Shown: positions 19,840 to 29,608 of the stretch, one piece after another
Layout of the letters: the number at the start of each line of letters is the position of its first letter
Numbering within the stretch: the stretch's first letter is position 1
Assembly: GCA_031291255.1 (NCBI GenBank)
Contig: JARLJN010000062.1
Span: 1 to 64,000, forward strand
DNA length: 64,000 nt
Direction of reading: 5' to 3'
Source: Gammaproteobacteria bacterium
GTDB lineage: Bacteria > Pseudomonadota > Gammaproteobacteria > DSM-16500
Translations under genes and position numbers: made by a program
The notes under the pieces: generated by a model
Seen by the model: the letters and a program-made list of their open reading frames with translations, nothing else
What the model was told of the DNA's origin: nothing
Databases searched by the model: none

Positions 19840-21549
19840 ATGGATAAACCTCTGACTACTAATGTTCTAAGTGGCTTTGCATTATATCTTTCAGAGAATA
19901 ATTTGATTGATAATCAAACCGCTTTGCATGGTTTAGAAGAAGCAAAGCTCAGTAATAATTCATATATCGAATACCTGGTTAAACAAAAAATCTTAGATGA
20001 AGTTGCAGTAGCTCGTGCAGCTGCAGAATATTTTGGTCTTCCCCTCTGTGACATCACAGCATTCAATGTAGACCAAGTACCCTCTGAATATCTCAACAAC
20101 CAATTAGTTCGCAAACAACAAGGTCTGCCATTATTTAAAAAAAATAATCTGCTCTATATTGCGATTACAGATCCCACTCTAGAAAATTTATCTGAAATTA
20201 GATTCATTTCGGGCCTAGACATACGTTTGTTAGTGGTGGAATCCAGTAAGTTAACTCAAGTCATTAATGATTTACTAAATACTTTGATTTTATCTGAAAT
20301 GAGCGGCCTAGGCGGTGAACGTATTGATAACATCACTGTCGATGCTTATAAAGATGAAGATACGACTGATCTCGCCTCTTATGATATAGAAAGTGCTCCA
20401 GTCGTTAATTACGTTAATAAGATCTTATTAGATGCCATTGATAAAGGTGCATCTGACGTTCATTTTGAAGCCTATGAAAATACCTATCGAATTCGCTTTC
20501 GTCAGCATGGCATTTTATATCCTGCTGCAACGCCTCCAGCAAAACTGGCTAATTACTTGTTAGCACGTATTAAAGTTATTTCTAACATGGATATTACAGA
20601 ACATAGAATCCCTCAAGACGGCCGCTTTAAATTAACGCTTTCTAAAAAACGTTCAGTCGATTTTCGGGTAAGTGTCTGTCCCACGGTCTATGGGGAAAAA
20701 ATAGTACTTCGAATTTTAGATCCCGCAAACATTGCACAAGGTATTGATTCATTGGGGATGAATGAAAAACAAAGAGAAGATTTGCTAGAATCTCTTTCTC
20801 GCTCACAAGGACTCATTTTGGTTACTGGCCCTACTGGAAGCGGTAAAACTGTCACCCTTTATTCCGCCTTAAGCTTTTTAAATTCGACTGAAAAAAATAT
20901 TTCAACGGTAGAAGATCCTGTAGAAATTCCTTTGCAAGGCATTAACCAAGTGCATGTGAATGCCAAATTTGGGTTAACCTTCGCTGTTGCGCTGAGAGCC
21001 TTTTTACGTCAAGACCCTGACATTATCATGGTGGGTGAAATTCGCGACATAGAGACCGCTGAAATCGCTGTAAAAGCCGCTCAAACAGGCCATTTAGTCT
21101 TATCAACATTGCATACGAACAGTGCGCCTGAAACGCTTACACGTTTAATGAACATGGGCATACCCTCTTATAATTTAGCCAGTTCTTTAAGTATTGTTAT
21201 CGCTCAACGCTTAGTCCGTAAACTCTGTGAGATATGCAAGCAAAAAGAAGAAGTCCCTCAGGATGTTTTTATTAAAGAAGGATTTTCAAAGGAAGAATAT
21301 GGTACATTTCAGATATATGCTCCGGGTACGTGTGATCATTGCATGCGCGGCTACAAAGGTCGTATGGGTATATTTGAGGTCATGCCAATTTCGATGGAAA
21401 TGTCGCAGTTGATTATGGGTGGTGGAAACGCTCTCGATATCATGGCGCTAGCTAAAAAAGAAGGCGTTATTAACCTTAGAGAATCAGGGCTTCAAAAAGT
21501 AAGAGAAGGAACTTTAGGTTTTGTAGAATTAAATCGAGTATTTAAATAA
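19840..21549 (+). CDS. pilB: Type IV pilus extension ATPase PilB
   Basis: GSPII_E N-terminal domain; Walker A GPTGSGKTVTLYSAL; CxxC pairs (CEICKQ, CDHCMRGYKGR). Confidence 0.97.
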   Translation: MDKPLTTNVLSGFALYLSENNLIDNQTALHGLEEAKLSNNSYIEYLVKQKILDEVAVARAAAEYFGLPLCDITAFNVDQVPSEYLNNQLVRKQQGLPLFKKNNLLYIAITDPTLENLSEIRFISGLDIRLLVVESSKLTQVINDLLNTLILSEMSGLGGERIDNITVDAYKDEDTTDLASYDIESAPVVNYVNKILLDAIDKGASDVHFEAYENTYRIRFRQHGILYPAATPPAKLANYLLARIKVISNMDITEHRIPQDGRFKLTLSKKRSVDFRVSVCPTVYGEKIVLRILDPANIAQGIDSLGMNEKQREDLLESLSRSQGLILVTGPTGSGKTVTLYSALSFLNSTEKNISTVEDPVEIPLQGINQVHVNAKFGLTFAVALRAFLRQDPDIIMVGEIRDIETAEIAVKAAQTGHLVLSTLHTNSAPETLTRLMNMGIPSYNLASSLSIVIAQRLVRKLCEICKQKEEVPQDVFIKEGFSKEEYGTFQIYAPGTCDHCMRGYKGRMGIFEVMPISMEMSQLIMGGGNALDIMALAKKEGVINLRESGLQKVREGTLGFVELNRVFK

Positions 21550-21588
21550 CTGCTATAAAATAACAATTTGTGCAAGGAAGACATAGTC

Positions 21589-22803
21589 ATGGCAGATAAA
21601 ATTCAAACTTTTTTATGGACCGGAATAGATAAAAAAGGAAAACGCGTAGGCGGAAAAAATCGTGCGCCCGAATTAAAAGATGCTCAAGCAGAATTAGCAA
21701 AACAAGGCATTACTATTATTAGCATTCAACAAAAGAAAGATTTTAATATTTCAATTGGTGGACCGCCGAAAATAAAAAGTAAAAGTATCCTTTTATTTAC
21801 ACGCTATCTTTCTACCATGTTATTTGCTGGATTACCTATACTGCAAGCACTCGATATCATTGCACAAGATCAAGATAATGTTGCAATGCAATCATTCGTC
21901 GTAGAATTAAGAAATAATATAGCTAGCGGAAAAACATTAGCAGAATCATTTGCTGAACATCCAGAAATTTTTGGAGACCTCTACTGCAGCTTAATTAAAG
22001 CCGGTGAAAAATCAGGTACACTCGATAAGATTCTTAAACGCTTAGCAAATTATCTAGAGCGCAGTGAAAGTTTAAGAGGAAAAATAAAAAAAGCACTGGT
22101 CTATCCAGCTGCTATTATCACTATTTCCTTGCTAGTAAGTTCCATTATGTTAATTTTTGTTGTGCCTAAATTCCAAGAAATGTTTAAATCATTCGGTGCT
22201 GAATTACCTCTTTTTACGCGCATGGTAGTTCATTTATCTAACTTTATGACACACTATTGGTGGTTATTATTAATCATTATTGTAGGTGGTATCTGGGGAT
22301 TAAAAGTTGCCATTCGAAAATCTGCAAAATTCAGATATGCACTAGACAGCATGTCATTAAGGATCTATATCATTGGGCCTATTTTAAAAAAAGGTATTAT
22401 TGCGCGTTACACACGTACTTTATCTACCACATTAGAATCCGGTATGCCTATCAATGAAGCGATGGACTCCATGAAAAATGTCATGGGCAATATTATTTAT
22501 GCCAATGCCGTTGAAACCATACGTCAAGATGTTGTTAGTGGTCATCAATTCAGTACTTCTATGGCTGCCACTAACCTTTTTCCTAATATGGTAGTCCAAA
22601 TGATATCCGTAGGTGAAGCATCAGGATCACTAGCAGAAATGTTAAATAAGGTGGCTGACTATTACGAAGAAGAAGTCAATAACATAGTCGATGGTTTAAG
22701 CAGCTTATTAGAACCATTAATTATGGTATTGTTAGGTGTTATTATCGGCGGGCTGGTGATTGCAATGTACTTGCCTATTTTCAAAATGGGATCACTTTTT
22801 TAA
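21589..22803 (+). CDS. pilC: Type IV pilus inner membrane platform protein PilC
   Basis: T2SSF domains: RYLSTMLFAGLPILQALDIIAQ, SLIKAGEKSGTLDKIL; ATG at 21589 after aaggaag preferred over the called TTG at 21568. Confidence 0.97.
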   Translation: MADKIQTFLWTGIDKKGKRVGGKNRAPELKDAQAELAKQGITIISIQQKKDFNISIGGPPKIKSKSILLFTRYLSTMLFAGLPILQALDIIAQDQDNVAMQSFVVELRNNIASGKTLAESFAEHPEIFGDLYCSLIKAGEKSGTLDKILKRLANYLERSESLRGKIKKALVYPAAIITISLLVSSIMLIFVVPKFQEMFKSFGAELPLFTRMVVHLSNFMTHYWWLLLIIIVGGIWGLKVAIRKSAKFRYALDSMSLRIYIIGPILKKGIIARYTRTLSTTLESGMPINEAMDSMKNVMGNIIYANAVETIRQDVVSGHQFSTSMAATNLFPNMVVQMISVGEASGSLAEMLNKVADYYEEEVNNIVDGLSSLLEPLIMVLLGVIIGGLVIAMYLPIFKMGSLF

Positions 22804-22811
22804 GACGACTT

Positions 22812-23222
22812 ATGATAAAACTAAAAAATGGTTTTACTCTGATAGAACTGATGATTACTTGCACCATCATTGGTATTCTTATTTTAATTGCTATCACTTT
22901 ATATACTCCACAAGTCCGTAAAGGCCGACGTTCAGATGGTTTGAATACACTCTTTGCTATGTCTCTTGCTGAGGAACGTTACCGTTCGAATAACACCACT
23001 TATGGTACACTCGCTCAAGTTTGGGGAGGTGTAACCACTTCCACAGGTGGTTATTATACGTTAAGCATTTCGAATGTGAGTGCGACTGCCTATACATTAA
23101 CAGCTGTTGCTCAAGGTGACCAAACGAATGATAGTGACAGTGGAACGAATTGTACGACATTAACCTTAAGTTTAAGCGCAGGAACTATTTCGAAAACGCC
23201 TACAAATTGTTGGCCGTCATAA
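22812..23222 (+). CDS. Type IV pilin, PilE-like
   Basis: [62 protein letters not shown]...C-terminal Cys pair. Confidence 0.85.
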   Translation: MIKLKNGFTLIELMITCTIIGILILIAITLYTPQVRKGRRSDGLNTLFAMSLAEERYRSNNTTYGTLAQVWGGVTTSTGGYYTLSISNVSATAYTLTAVAQGDQTNDSDSGTNCTTLTLSLSAGTISKTPTNCWPS

Positions 23223-23237
23223 ATAAGGATTCGTCTT

Positions 23238-23600
23238 ATGGCAGAATTAACGAGAATCAATTATGTCATTTCTGATCCTGTTGAACTTAACTTATCTTAT
23301 ATGCCTTTTATCACAAATGGCGGATTATTTATCCCTACACACGATTTTTTTTCCTTAGGTGATAAAATTGAAATTGACCTACAATTACCCATGAAAAAAG
23401 AAAATGTATTGATAGAAGGTAAAGTTGTTTGGATAACCTCAAAAAATGCATTACATCATGTGTTAGCAGGAATAGGCGTACAATTTACGGGAAATAATAG
23501 CGGAACAGCGCGAGGGCAAATAGAAAATTTATTAGATAAATCCATAGAGGTAGGTGGTTATACCTACGGGATTACTGACACGGATCAAAAAAATAAATAG
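23238..23600 (+). CDS. pilZ: PilZ domain protein (type IV pilus assembly PilZ-like)
   Basis: YMPFITNGGLFIPTHDFFSLGDKIEIDLQLPMKKENVLIEGKVVWITSK; position after the pil cluster. Confidence 0.85.
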   Translation: MAELTRINYVISDPVELNLSYMPFITNGGLFIPTHDFFSLGDKIEIDLQLPMKKENVLIEGKVVWITSKNALHHVLAGIGVQFTGNNSGTARGQIENLLDKSIEVGGYTYGITDTDQKNK

Positions 23601-23650
23601 TAAACATTACGTATGTGCAATTGAAACTGTAGGTTTTGGGTTTTTTGAAT

Positions 23651-23686
23651 GGTGGATTACGGCCCTGGGGGCCTAATCCACCCTAC
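23651..23686. repeat. Dispersed palindromic repeat family C (GGTGGATTACG...CTAATCCACCCTAC)
   Basis: Inverted arms ggtggatta/taatccacc; second copy at 62114. Confidence 0.75.
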
Positions 23687-23698
23687 ATACTAGATGAT

Positions 23699-26600
23699 TT
23701 ATTTTTTATATTTATCTGAAATTTCTTTTATTAATTTTTCAAAAACACTTTGTATAGCTTTAAATGTCTCTGCAACACCTTCCCAATCAAACTGCATAAC
23801 TTGTTCTTCTGCCTTTAACGAAAGTGCATGTAAAGGCATAATTCCGCTGTTACCTGCTGAGCCTTTTAGACGATGAAATAATTCTTTTGCACTACTTTTA
23901 TTTTTGTCAACAATCACTTGTTTCAATTCAACTAATACCTCAGTTGTCGATTGAACGAAACTTTGCATAAACTCATAAATAGCTTCATTATCATCACCAA
24001 AAATATCTTTAATTCTAACCGCATCTATAATGGTATGTTCATCTGCAACTGGCTCATTTTCCGAATTGACATGATATTTTTCTACACCCGATAACCAACG
24101 TTCTAGTGCCTGAGACAACGCCTTTACACTGATGGGTTTAGAGATATAATCATCCATACCCGCTGCCAGACATTTATCCCTATCACCTTTTAAGGCATAA
24201 GCTGTCATTGCAACAATAGTAATATGCTTAAACGTATTTTTTTCTAATTTACGAATTTCACCCGTGGCAGTATATCCATCCATTAAAGGCATCTGACAAT
24301 CCATTAATATAATATCATATGGAATTTCTTGCACTGCACGCACTGCTTCAAGTCCATTCTCAACAACATCCGCACGATATCCTAACTTATCTAAAATTTT
24401 CAAAGCGACTTGTTGATTGATAGTATTGTCTTCTGCTAACAGAATTCGCGCTCGTTTTTTTTCTACAATACTTTCTTGTTGTTGAATGCCAGTAGAATCG
24501 CTAGTTTTATATTTTTTAGTTAATACTGCAACAATACTATTGTAGAGTTTTGTTTGTCGTATAGGTTTACTCAAACACAAAGCTATGTCTGATTTTTTTA
24601 ATTCCTCTGCCGTATAATTTTTTCCTAATGATGAAAGAAGTATGACAGGCGAATATTTAATTTCTTTTAATTCTCTCATCACTTGAATTAATTCTAGACC
24701 ATCCATTCCTGGCATCATGGAATCAACTATCAGTAATTCATAAGGTTTGTTTTCTGCAGTCGCTTTTTTTAAATGAGATAACGCTTCACCTGCATTGCTG
24801 GCTGTATCACATTTAAATTTCCAAACCTCTAATTGACGCTGAGTGCTATCACGATTAATTGCATTATCATCAACACATAAAACACGTACATCTTGTAAAC
24901 TTGGAATTAATTCATAATCATGATTAGAGTCAGGTGCATCACCATCCTCTAATTTAATAGTGAAATAAAATTTACTTCCTTTACCAACTACACTTTCAAC
25001 GCATATCTCACCACCCATGATTTCTACTAATCGTTTTGAAATCGCTAATCCTAAACCTGTACCACCATATTTAGTCGACGTAGATCTATCACCTTGTGAA
25101 AAAGGTTGAAATAATCGTTCTTTTACTTCTGGAGAGATACCTATCCCTGAATCAGTAACTTCAAATAATAAATTAATTTCTTTATCTTCTTTTTTTAATA
25201 ATTTAATAACTAGATTAACTTCTCCCTTCTCTGTAAATTTCACAGCATTACTTAATAAATTACTCAAGACTTGCCGTATACGTGAGGGATCTCCCTTGAA
25301 CCATTCTGTTACGTTCGGTTCTACATACGCACCTATGCCTATTTTCTTTTTATGTGCTTGGGCTGCTGCAATCTCTATGGCATCATCGACTACTGAACGT
25401 AGTGAGAAGTCCATATTTTCTAATTCCATTCTTCCCGATTCTATTTTTGAAAAATCAAGAATGTCATTAATAACGGTTAGCAGTGCTTCACCTGAAATTC
25501 GTATTGTTTCTATATATACGCGTTGTTCTTCTGATAAATGCATTCCTAACAACAATCCAGTCATACCTATTACACCATTTAAAGGTGTACGAATTTCATG
25601 ACTCATATTTGCTAAAAATGCACTTTTTGCAAGACTTGCTTCATTTGCTTGTTCTGCTAATGCCTCGGCTATTTCTTTTGCATGACGTAATTCTTTTTCT
25701 GTTCGCTTTCGTTGACTAATGTCCCAACATACACCAGTCATGCGCATTGCTTTACCTAAATTATTACGAAACACTTTACCTTTAAGAGCAATATAATGAA
25801 GTGTCCCATCTGGACGTATAATACGAAATTCTGCTTCAAACTCAGTTCCATCTTCTATAATTTTTTTTACACTTTTTGCAATCTTATTGCGATCATTATG
25901 ATGGACCAATGTTAGAAATTCTTCGAACGTACTAGGAAATGAACCGGGATTTAATCCAAACAAATGATGAATATAATCATCCCATATCAATACATTACTC
26001 ACTGTGTTCCAGCTCCAGGTACCTGCCTCTGCAGATTTCAAAGCTAGACCCAGTCGCTCTTCACTTTCGCGTAATGTTTCATGCACCCGTTTCATATCTG
26101 TAATATCTGCAGAAATACCGCCTATGGCATAAGGCATACCTGTTTCGCTAAAAATTGGAAATATATTTGTAATGTAATAGTTAGTAATATCTTTAATAGA
26201 AATTTTTTCTTCAACTAACATAGGTGCTCGTGATTGCAGTACTTTTAAATTGTTCTTTATCATTTCTTCTGCAAGTTTATGTGGGAGAACCTCATAAGGC
26301 TTTTTGCCTATAACTTCCTCTGCACTTCTATGGAATAATTTTTCAAATTGCTTATTAACTAATTTATAACGCCCTTCAAGATCATATATATAAATTGCTG
26401 ATGTTGTGTTATCTAAAATGGCTTGTAGTTTAGCTTGGTTTATTTTTAAATTTTCTTCTACAATTTCTCGCTCAATATCAGCAAGGTCAACAAAGTAAGC
26501 ATAAATAAGAATCAAGGTGGCAAATAATGCCACTGTTCCAACAACTAATAGGGCTGCGCGTAACCCTAATTCATATATTGATCCCCAAGCACCGCTAGAT

Positions 26601-27355
26601 GCTAAATATCCAATAATAATAGGAATAATAATAACAGGAGGTGTTAACTTTCGTGCTAAAACACCACCGCTATGCCGGCTGACAAACAGTGAGGCAACAC
26701 CTTCACCTGAGCGCACAAAAAATATTCCTAACACTAATATAAAAAATATGATGAGTGATGGTAAGGTCATTTGAGAATGGATTTTACCCAAACCAAACAA
26801 CTCCGACAGTCCACCAATTTCATAAATATGATTTAGAAATTCAAAAAGTAGCAGATAAAACATGATGGAAATAAGAACTTGATTAACTCGATAACTAACA
26901 ACTTCATTATCCATAAAGAAAAGCACAAAACCCGATAACACAAAGTTAGCTGCAGCAAAAGGTGACATGCGCCCAGGAGGTAAAAAACCCACTACTGCTT
27001 TCAATGGTTCTTTAAATATTCCTTGGTCTATACCAAGATCAATCCTGAAAAAATATTCAAATAATGTCAAAAAGCCAATTAAAAAAACGCTGGCTGCACA
27101 AAGTTGGGCAATATGCTTTACAAAGGATTTATTGTTTTTTTCGCACTTTATCCATAGTGCTATACCTAATAATATAAAACAGATTGATGTATTCGGTTTT
27201 ATTGCAAGCAAAGATACATAAGAACCACTAGGCAGCCAAAAATAAAATATCCATCCCAGTAATACCATCAGGCCGCTGATGATAGCCATTGCGGATGCAA
27301 ATTTTGCGAAGTAGATTGGCCATAGTGGTGCTGGATGATAAGTCACAGACTTCAT
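23699..27355 (-). CDS. Hybrid sensor histidine kinase (N-terminal TM region, PAS domains, HisKA, HATPase, two receiver domains, Hpt)
   Basis: FLANMSHEIRTPLNGVIGMTGLLL (H box), GGTGLGLAISKRLVEIMGG (G box), LLIVDSMMPGMDG and DIILMDCQMPLMDG receivers, HRLKGSAGNSG Hpt. Confidence 0.95.
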   Translation of the reverse strand: MKSVTYHPAPLWPIYFAKFASAMAIISGLMVLLGWIFYFWLPSGSYVSLLAIKPNTSICFILLGIALWIKCEKNNKSFVKHIAQLCAASVFLIGFLTLFEYFFRIDLGIDQGIFKEPLKAVVGFLPPGRMSPFAAANFVLSGFVLFFMDNEVVSYRVNQVLISIMFYLLLFEFLNHIYEIGGLSELFGLGKIHSQMTLPSLIIFFILVLGIFFVRSGEGVASLFVSRHSGGVLARKLTPPVIIIPIIIGYLASSGAWGSIYELGLRAALLVVGTVALFATLILIYAYFVDLADIEREIVEENLKINQAKLQAILDNTTSAIYIYDLEGRYKLVNKQFEKLFHRSAEEVIGKKPYEVLPHKLAEEMIKNNLKVLQSRAPMLVEEKISIKDITNYYITNIFPIFSETGMPYAIGGISADITDMKRVHETLRESEERLGLALKSAEAGTWSWNTVSNVLIWDDYIHHLFGLNPGSFPSTFEEFLTLVHHNDRNKIAKSVKKIIEDGTEFEAEFRIIRPDGTLHYIALKGKVFRNNLGKAMRMTGVCWDISQRKRTEKELRHAKEIAEALAEQANEASLAKSAFLANMSHEIRTPLNGVIGMTGLLLGMHLSEEQRVYIETIRISGEALLTVINDILDFSKIESGRMELENMDFSLRSVVDDAIEIAAAQAHKKKIGIGAYVEPNVTEWFKGDPSRIRQVLSNLLSNAVKFTEKGEVNLVIKLLKKEDKEINLLFEVTDSGIGISPEVKERLFQPFSQGDRSTSTKYGGTGLGLAISKRLVEIMGGEICVESVVGKGSKFYFTIKLEDGDAPDSNHDYELIPSLQDVRVLCVDDNAINRDSTQRQLEVWKFKCDTASNAGEALSHLKKATAENKPYELLIVDSMMPGMDGLELIQVMRELKEIKYSPVILLSSLGKNYTAEELKKSDIALCLSKPIRQTKLYNSIVAVLTKKYKTSDSTGIQQQESIVEKKRARILLAEDNTINQQVALKILDKLGYRADVVENGLEAVRAVQEIPYDIILMDCQMPLMDGYTATGEIRKLEKNTFKHITIVAMTAYALKGDRDKCLAAGMDDYISKPISVKALSQALERWLSGVEKYHVNSENEPVADEHTIIDAVRIKDIFGDDNEAIYEFMQSFVQSTTEVLVELKQVIVDKNKSSAKELFHRLKGSAGNSGIMPLHALSLKAEEQVMQFDWEGVAETFKAIQSVFEKLIKEISDKYKK

Positions 27356-27360
27356 GTGTT

Positions 27361-28014
27361 TTATCCTTTTTCAGGAAGTTGGCACTTTTCAAGTAGTTCC
27401 GCAACTTGCACTAAATTAGATTGCAGATCAGTTATTATTTTTAGATGCTGTTTTGTGATATCTGTTTTTTCAAATGTATTTGCAGTTGTGATAATTTCAC
27501 TTATTTCTGCTTTCATAGCAGGACCTAGGTCCGTTAAGGATTTAATATTTTGCAGGTACAGTTGTAATTGTCGGTTTTTTTCTGCGAGGGCGTTTTCATA
27601 AGTAATAATCCGTGCACCTACGGATAAACGGCTGTGTAGTTCCGCCATGTTAAACGGCTTCGATAAGAATTCATCGGCCCCAGCTTCTAATCCTTTAACT
27701 ATATTTTCTGTGCCAGTTATTTGTGTTAACAAAATGGTATAGGGGTGGTAACTGCATTGCTCTTTAATCCGTAGACATAAATCAATACCATTTAATTTTG
27801 GCATTAACCAATCTACTATCAATAATCGAGGTGCATCTGGTTGTTGGAGTATGGTCCATGCCTCTTCACCATCTTGTGCGGCAACCACTTTATAGCCCCA
27901 TTGCTGTATGGCGGCTCTTAGTAAAATTCGTGTAGGAGGGTCATCATCGGCTATTAAAACAGCTAAGGATTCGGATGTAGGTGTAGTCAACTGTTGGCTC
28001 TTATTGTCTTCCAT
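27361..28014 (-). CDS. Response regulator (receiver domain without a recognisable DNA-binding domain)
   Basis: VLIADDDPPTRILLRAAIQQWGYKVV...RLLIVDWLMPKLNGIDLC...FLSKPFN. Confidence 0.9.
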   Translation of the reverse strand: MEDNKSQQLTTPTSESLAVLIADDDPPTRILLRAAIQQWGYKVVAAQDGEEAWTILQQPDAPRLLIVDWLMPKLNGIDLCLRIKEQCSYHPYTILLTQITGTENIVKGLEAGADEFLSKPFNMAELHSRLSVGARIITYENALAEKNRQLQLYLQNIKSLTDLGPAMKAEISEIITTANTFEKTDITKQHLKIITDLQSNLVQVAELLEKCQLPEKG

Positions 28015-28233
28015 AGCATTTTCCTTGTTATCGAAACAATAGCTAAGTCTAAGAACAAAAGCATATTTCCTTATCTCATCTGTTAATTTTACACTATTTA
28101 ACGCACATGATAGGTGAAATTATAAGAGAAATTATTTATTGCAGGCTAATAAGCATATATTGGATATAAGTATTAAAAATGATCTGCCCCGTTAAAGAGA
28201 GCTAACATATTGTTTCCACACTCCATGTGTATT

Positions 28234-29406
28234 TCATTCATGCCAATTCAATCGCCCAGTACGATGATCAAAAGCATAAAAGTATGTTGCTAAGCCTTTT
28301 ATTTGAAGTGAGTTAACATCATAACTATAAACAGTAAAGCCGGGACTATTGCCAAAAATTGGACTAATAGAGGGTGTAGAAGAAACATACACTTCTTGGG
28401 GTGCATCAAAAACTGCATATTGTAATGCATTTATATGAATATGGGCCGACAATACAGCTGCTATGTTAGTTGAAAATTCGCGTATATATTGCCTAAATTG
28501 ATTGCTGTATTCCTCATTCCAAAACCCTTGTATGCCTGCCGAAGGATCTTTAATAGTAGCGTATAAATTGAAACCCAAAGGAATATGGAAGGCTATTAAG
28601 ACTTTTTGATGAGCCTGTTGCGCCAATTTCAATTGATTATAAAACCACTCTAATTGTTTATGAGCGGCTATTTGCATTTTTTTATTAGACGTTTTAATAA
28701 ATAAAACGGTATCTAAAATAACAATCCTCTGATTTAGATTATTGGGAAAATTAACTGCATAATAACCACCATAAGGAAAGTCGCGCACAAAACTATTTCG
28801 ATTTGCACCATTGTGAATTAAACTAGACCAAAGCCTGGCCGTGTCTTTCAAATAAATTCCATCAGGAACAACAGAATAATCTCCGGTATAAGAGTCATTA
28901 TTTCCAATAGCAGGATAAATATCTATGTTTGGCAGTGTTTTTTGAAATTGTTGCACTAAGAACACTTGAATTTTATTAACAAATTTACGATAACCGCTTT
29001 TAGTATAATCATGAGAATATAAAACATATTTAAACCTAAGCTCATGCCCTAATAAATCCCCTAATAATAAAATAAAATTAAAATGCTCTTTTTGATCCAA
29101 GAGCCGTATTTCGTTTAATGTCGTGGTTAAAAGCGAATAATTCGTATCATTATAATACATGACTTTCGGTGTGAAACCTTCGCTTCCAAAAATAGCTGGC
29201 CACTCTACAGGTTGCGTGTGAATAAGTTTATCAATTAAAGGGCACGTACGTACACTCAGAGGGCACTCTGTAAAGGGATCAAAATGGATATCTGCAACGG
29301 TAATAAATTTCTCTATAGACTTATTAGGTAAAGAAGCTGCAAATAATGTAGTCGATACACAAAAACCTATGAGTCCTGCCATTACCGCAAATATTATTTT
29401 TTTCAT
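28234..29406 (-). CDS. Secreted metallophosphoesterase, acid-sphingomyelinase-like phosphodiesterase family
   Basis: Signal peptide MKKIIFAVMAGLIGFCVSTTLFA; metallophosphatase motifs DIHFDP, LLGDLLGHE, AIGNNDSYTGDY, IAFHIPLG, SAHIHIN. Met at 29406 preferred over 29469. Confidence 0.8.
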   Translation of the reverse strand: MKKIIFAVMAGLIGFCVSTTLFAASLPNKSIEKFITVADIHFDPFTECPLSVRTCPLIDKLIHTQPVEWPAIFGSEGFTPKVMYYNDTNYSLLTTTLNEIRLLDQKEHFNFILLLGDLLGHELRFKYVLYSHDYTKSGYRKFVNKIQVFLVQQFQKTLPNIDIYPAIGNNDSYTGDYSVVPDGIYLKDTARLWSSLIHNGANRNSFVRDFPYGGYYAVNFPNNLNQRIVILDTVLFIKTSNKKMQIAAHKQLEWFYNQLKLAQQAHQKVLIAFHIPLGFNLYATIKDPSAGIQGFWNEEYSNQFRQYIREFSTNIAAVLSAHIHINALQYAVFDAPQEVYVSSTPSISPIFGNSPGFTVYSYDVNSLQIKGLATYFYAFDHRTGRLNWHE

Positions 29407-29422
29407 ATTCAACGCTTCACTC

Positions 29423-29479
29423 ACGAAACCCAACGTAATATTATGTTGGGTTTCGTAAAAAACACTCAACCCAACCTAC
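29423..29479. repeat. Dispersed repeat family A with 12-bp perfect inverted repeat
   Basis: acgaaacccaac (29423-29434) / gttgggtttcgt (29445-29456), then caacccaacctac. Confidence 0.75.
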
Positions 29480-29511
29480 AACTTAAGCACGTGCCACGTC
29501 ACGACCCTCAT

Positions 29512-29572
29512 CCGGCCACCTTCTCCCCCAGCAAAAAGCGCTGCGGGAGAAGAAAAATGGTCACGACTTTAT
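29512..29572. repeat. Dispersed repeat family D (CCCTCATCCG...GGGAGAAG)
   Basis: gaccctcatccggccaccttctccccc...gcgggagaagaaaaatggtcacgac; related copy near 33818. Confidence 0.65.
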
Positions 29573-29585
29573 AGTATAAAAATTA

Positions 29586-29603
29586 ATGTTCTATGTGGAA
29601 CAT
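29586..29603 (-). promoter_or_regulatory. parS-like palindrome downstream of rep
   Basis: ATGTTCCACATAGAACAT on the minus strand; the 16-bp core matches parS TGTTTCACGTGAAACA at 12 of 16 positions. Confidence 0.4.
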
Positions 29604-29608
29604 AACCA

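Noticed and set aside
9941-23600. Type II secretion system interpretation of the pilin/secretin cluster
   Set aside because: pilM-N-O-P-Q order, PilT retraction ATPase and PilZ protein identify a type IVa pilus.
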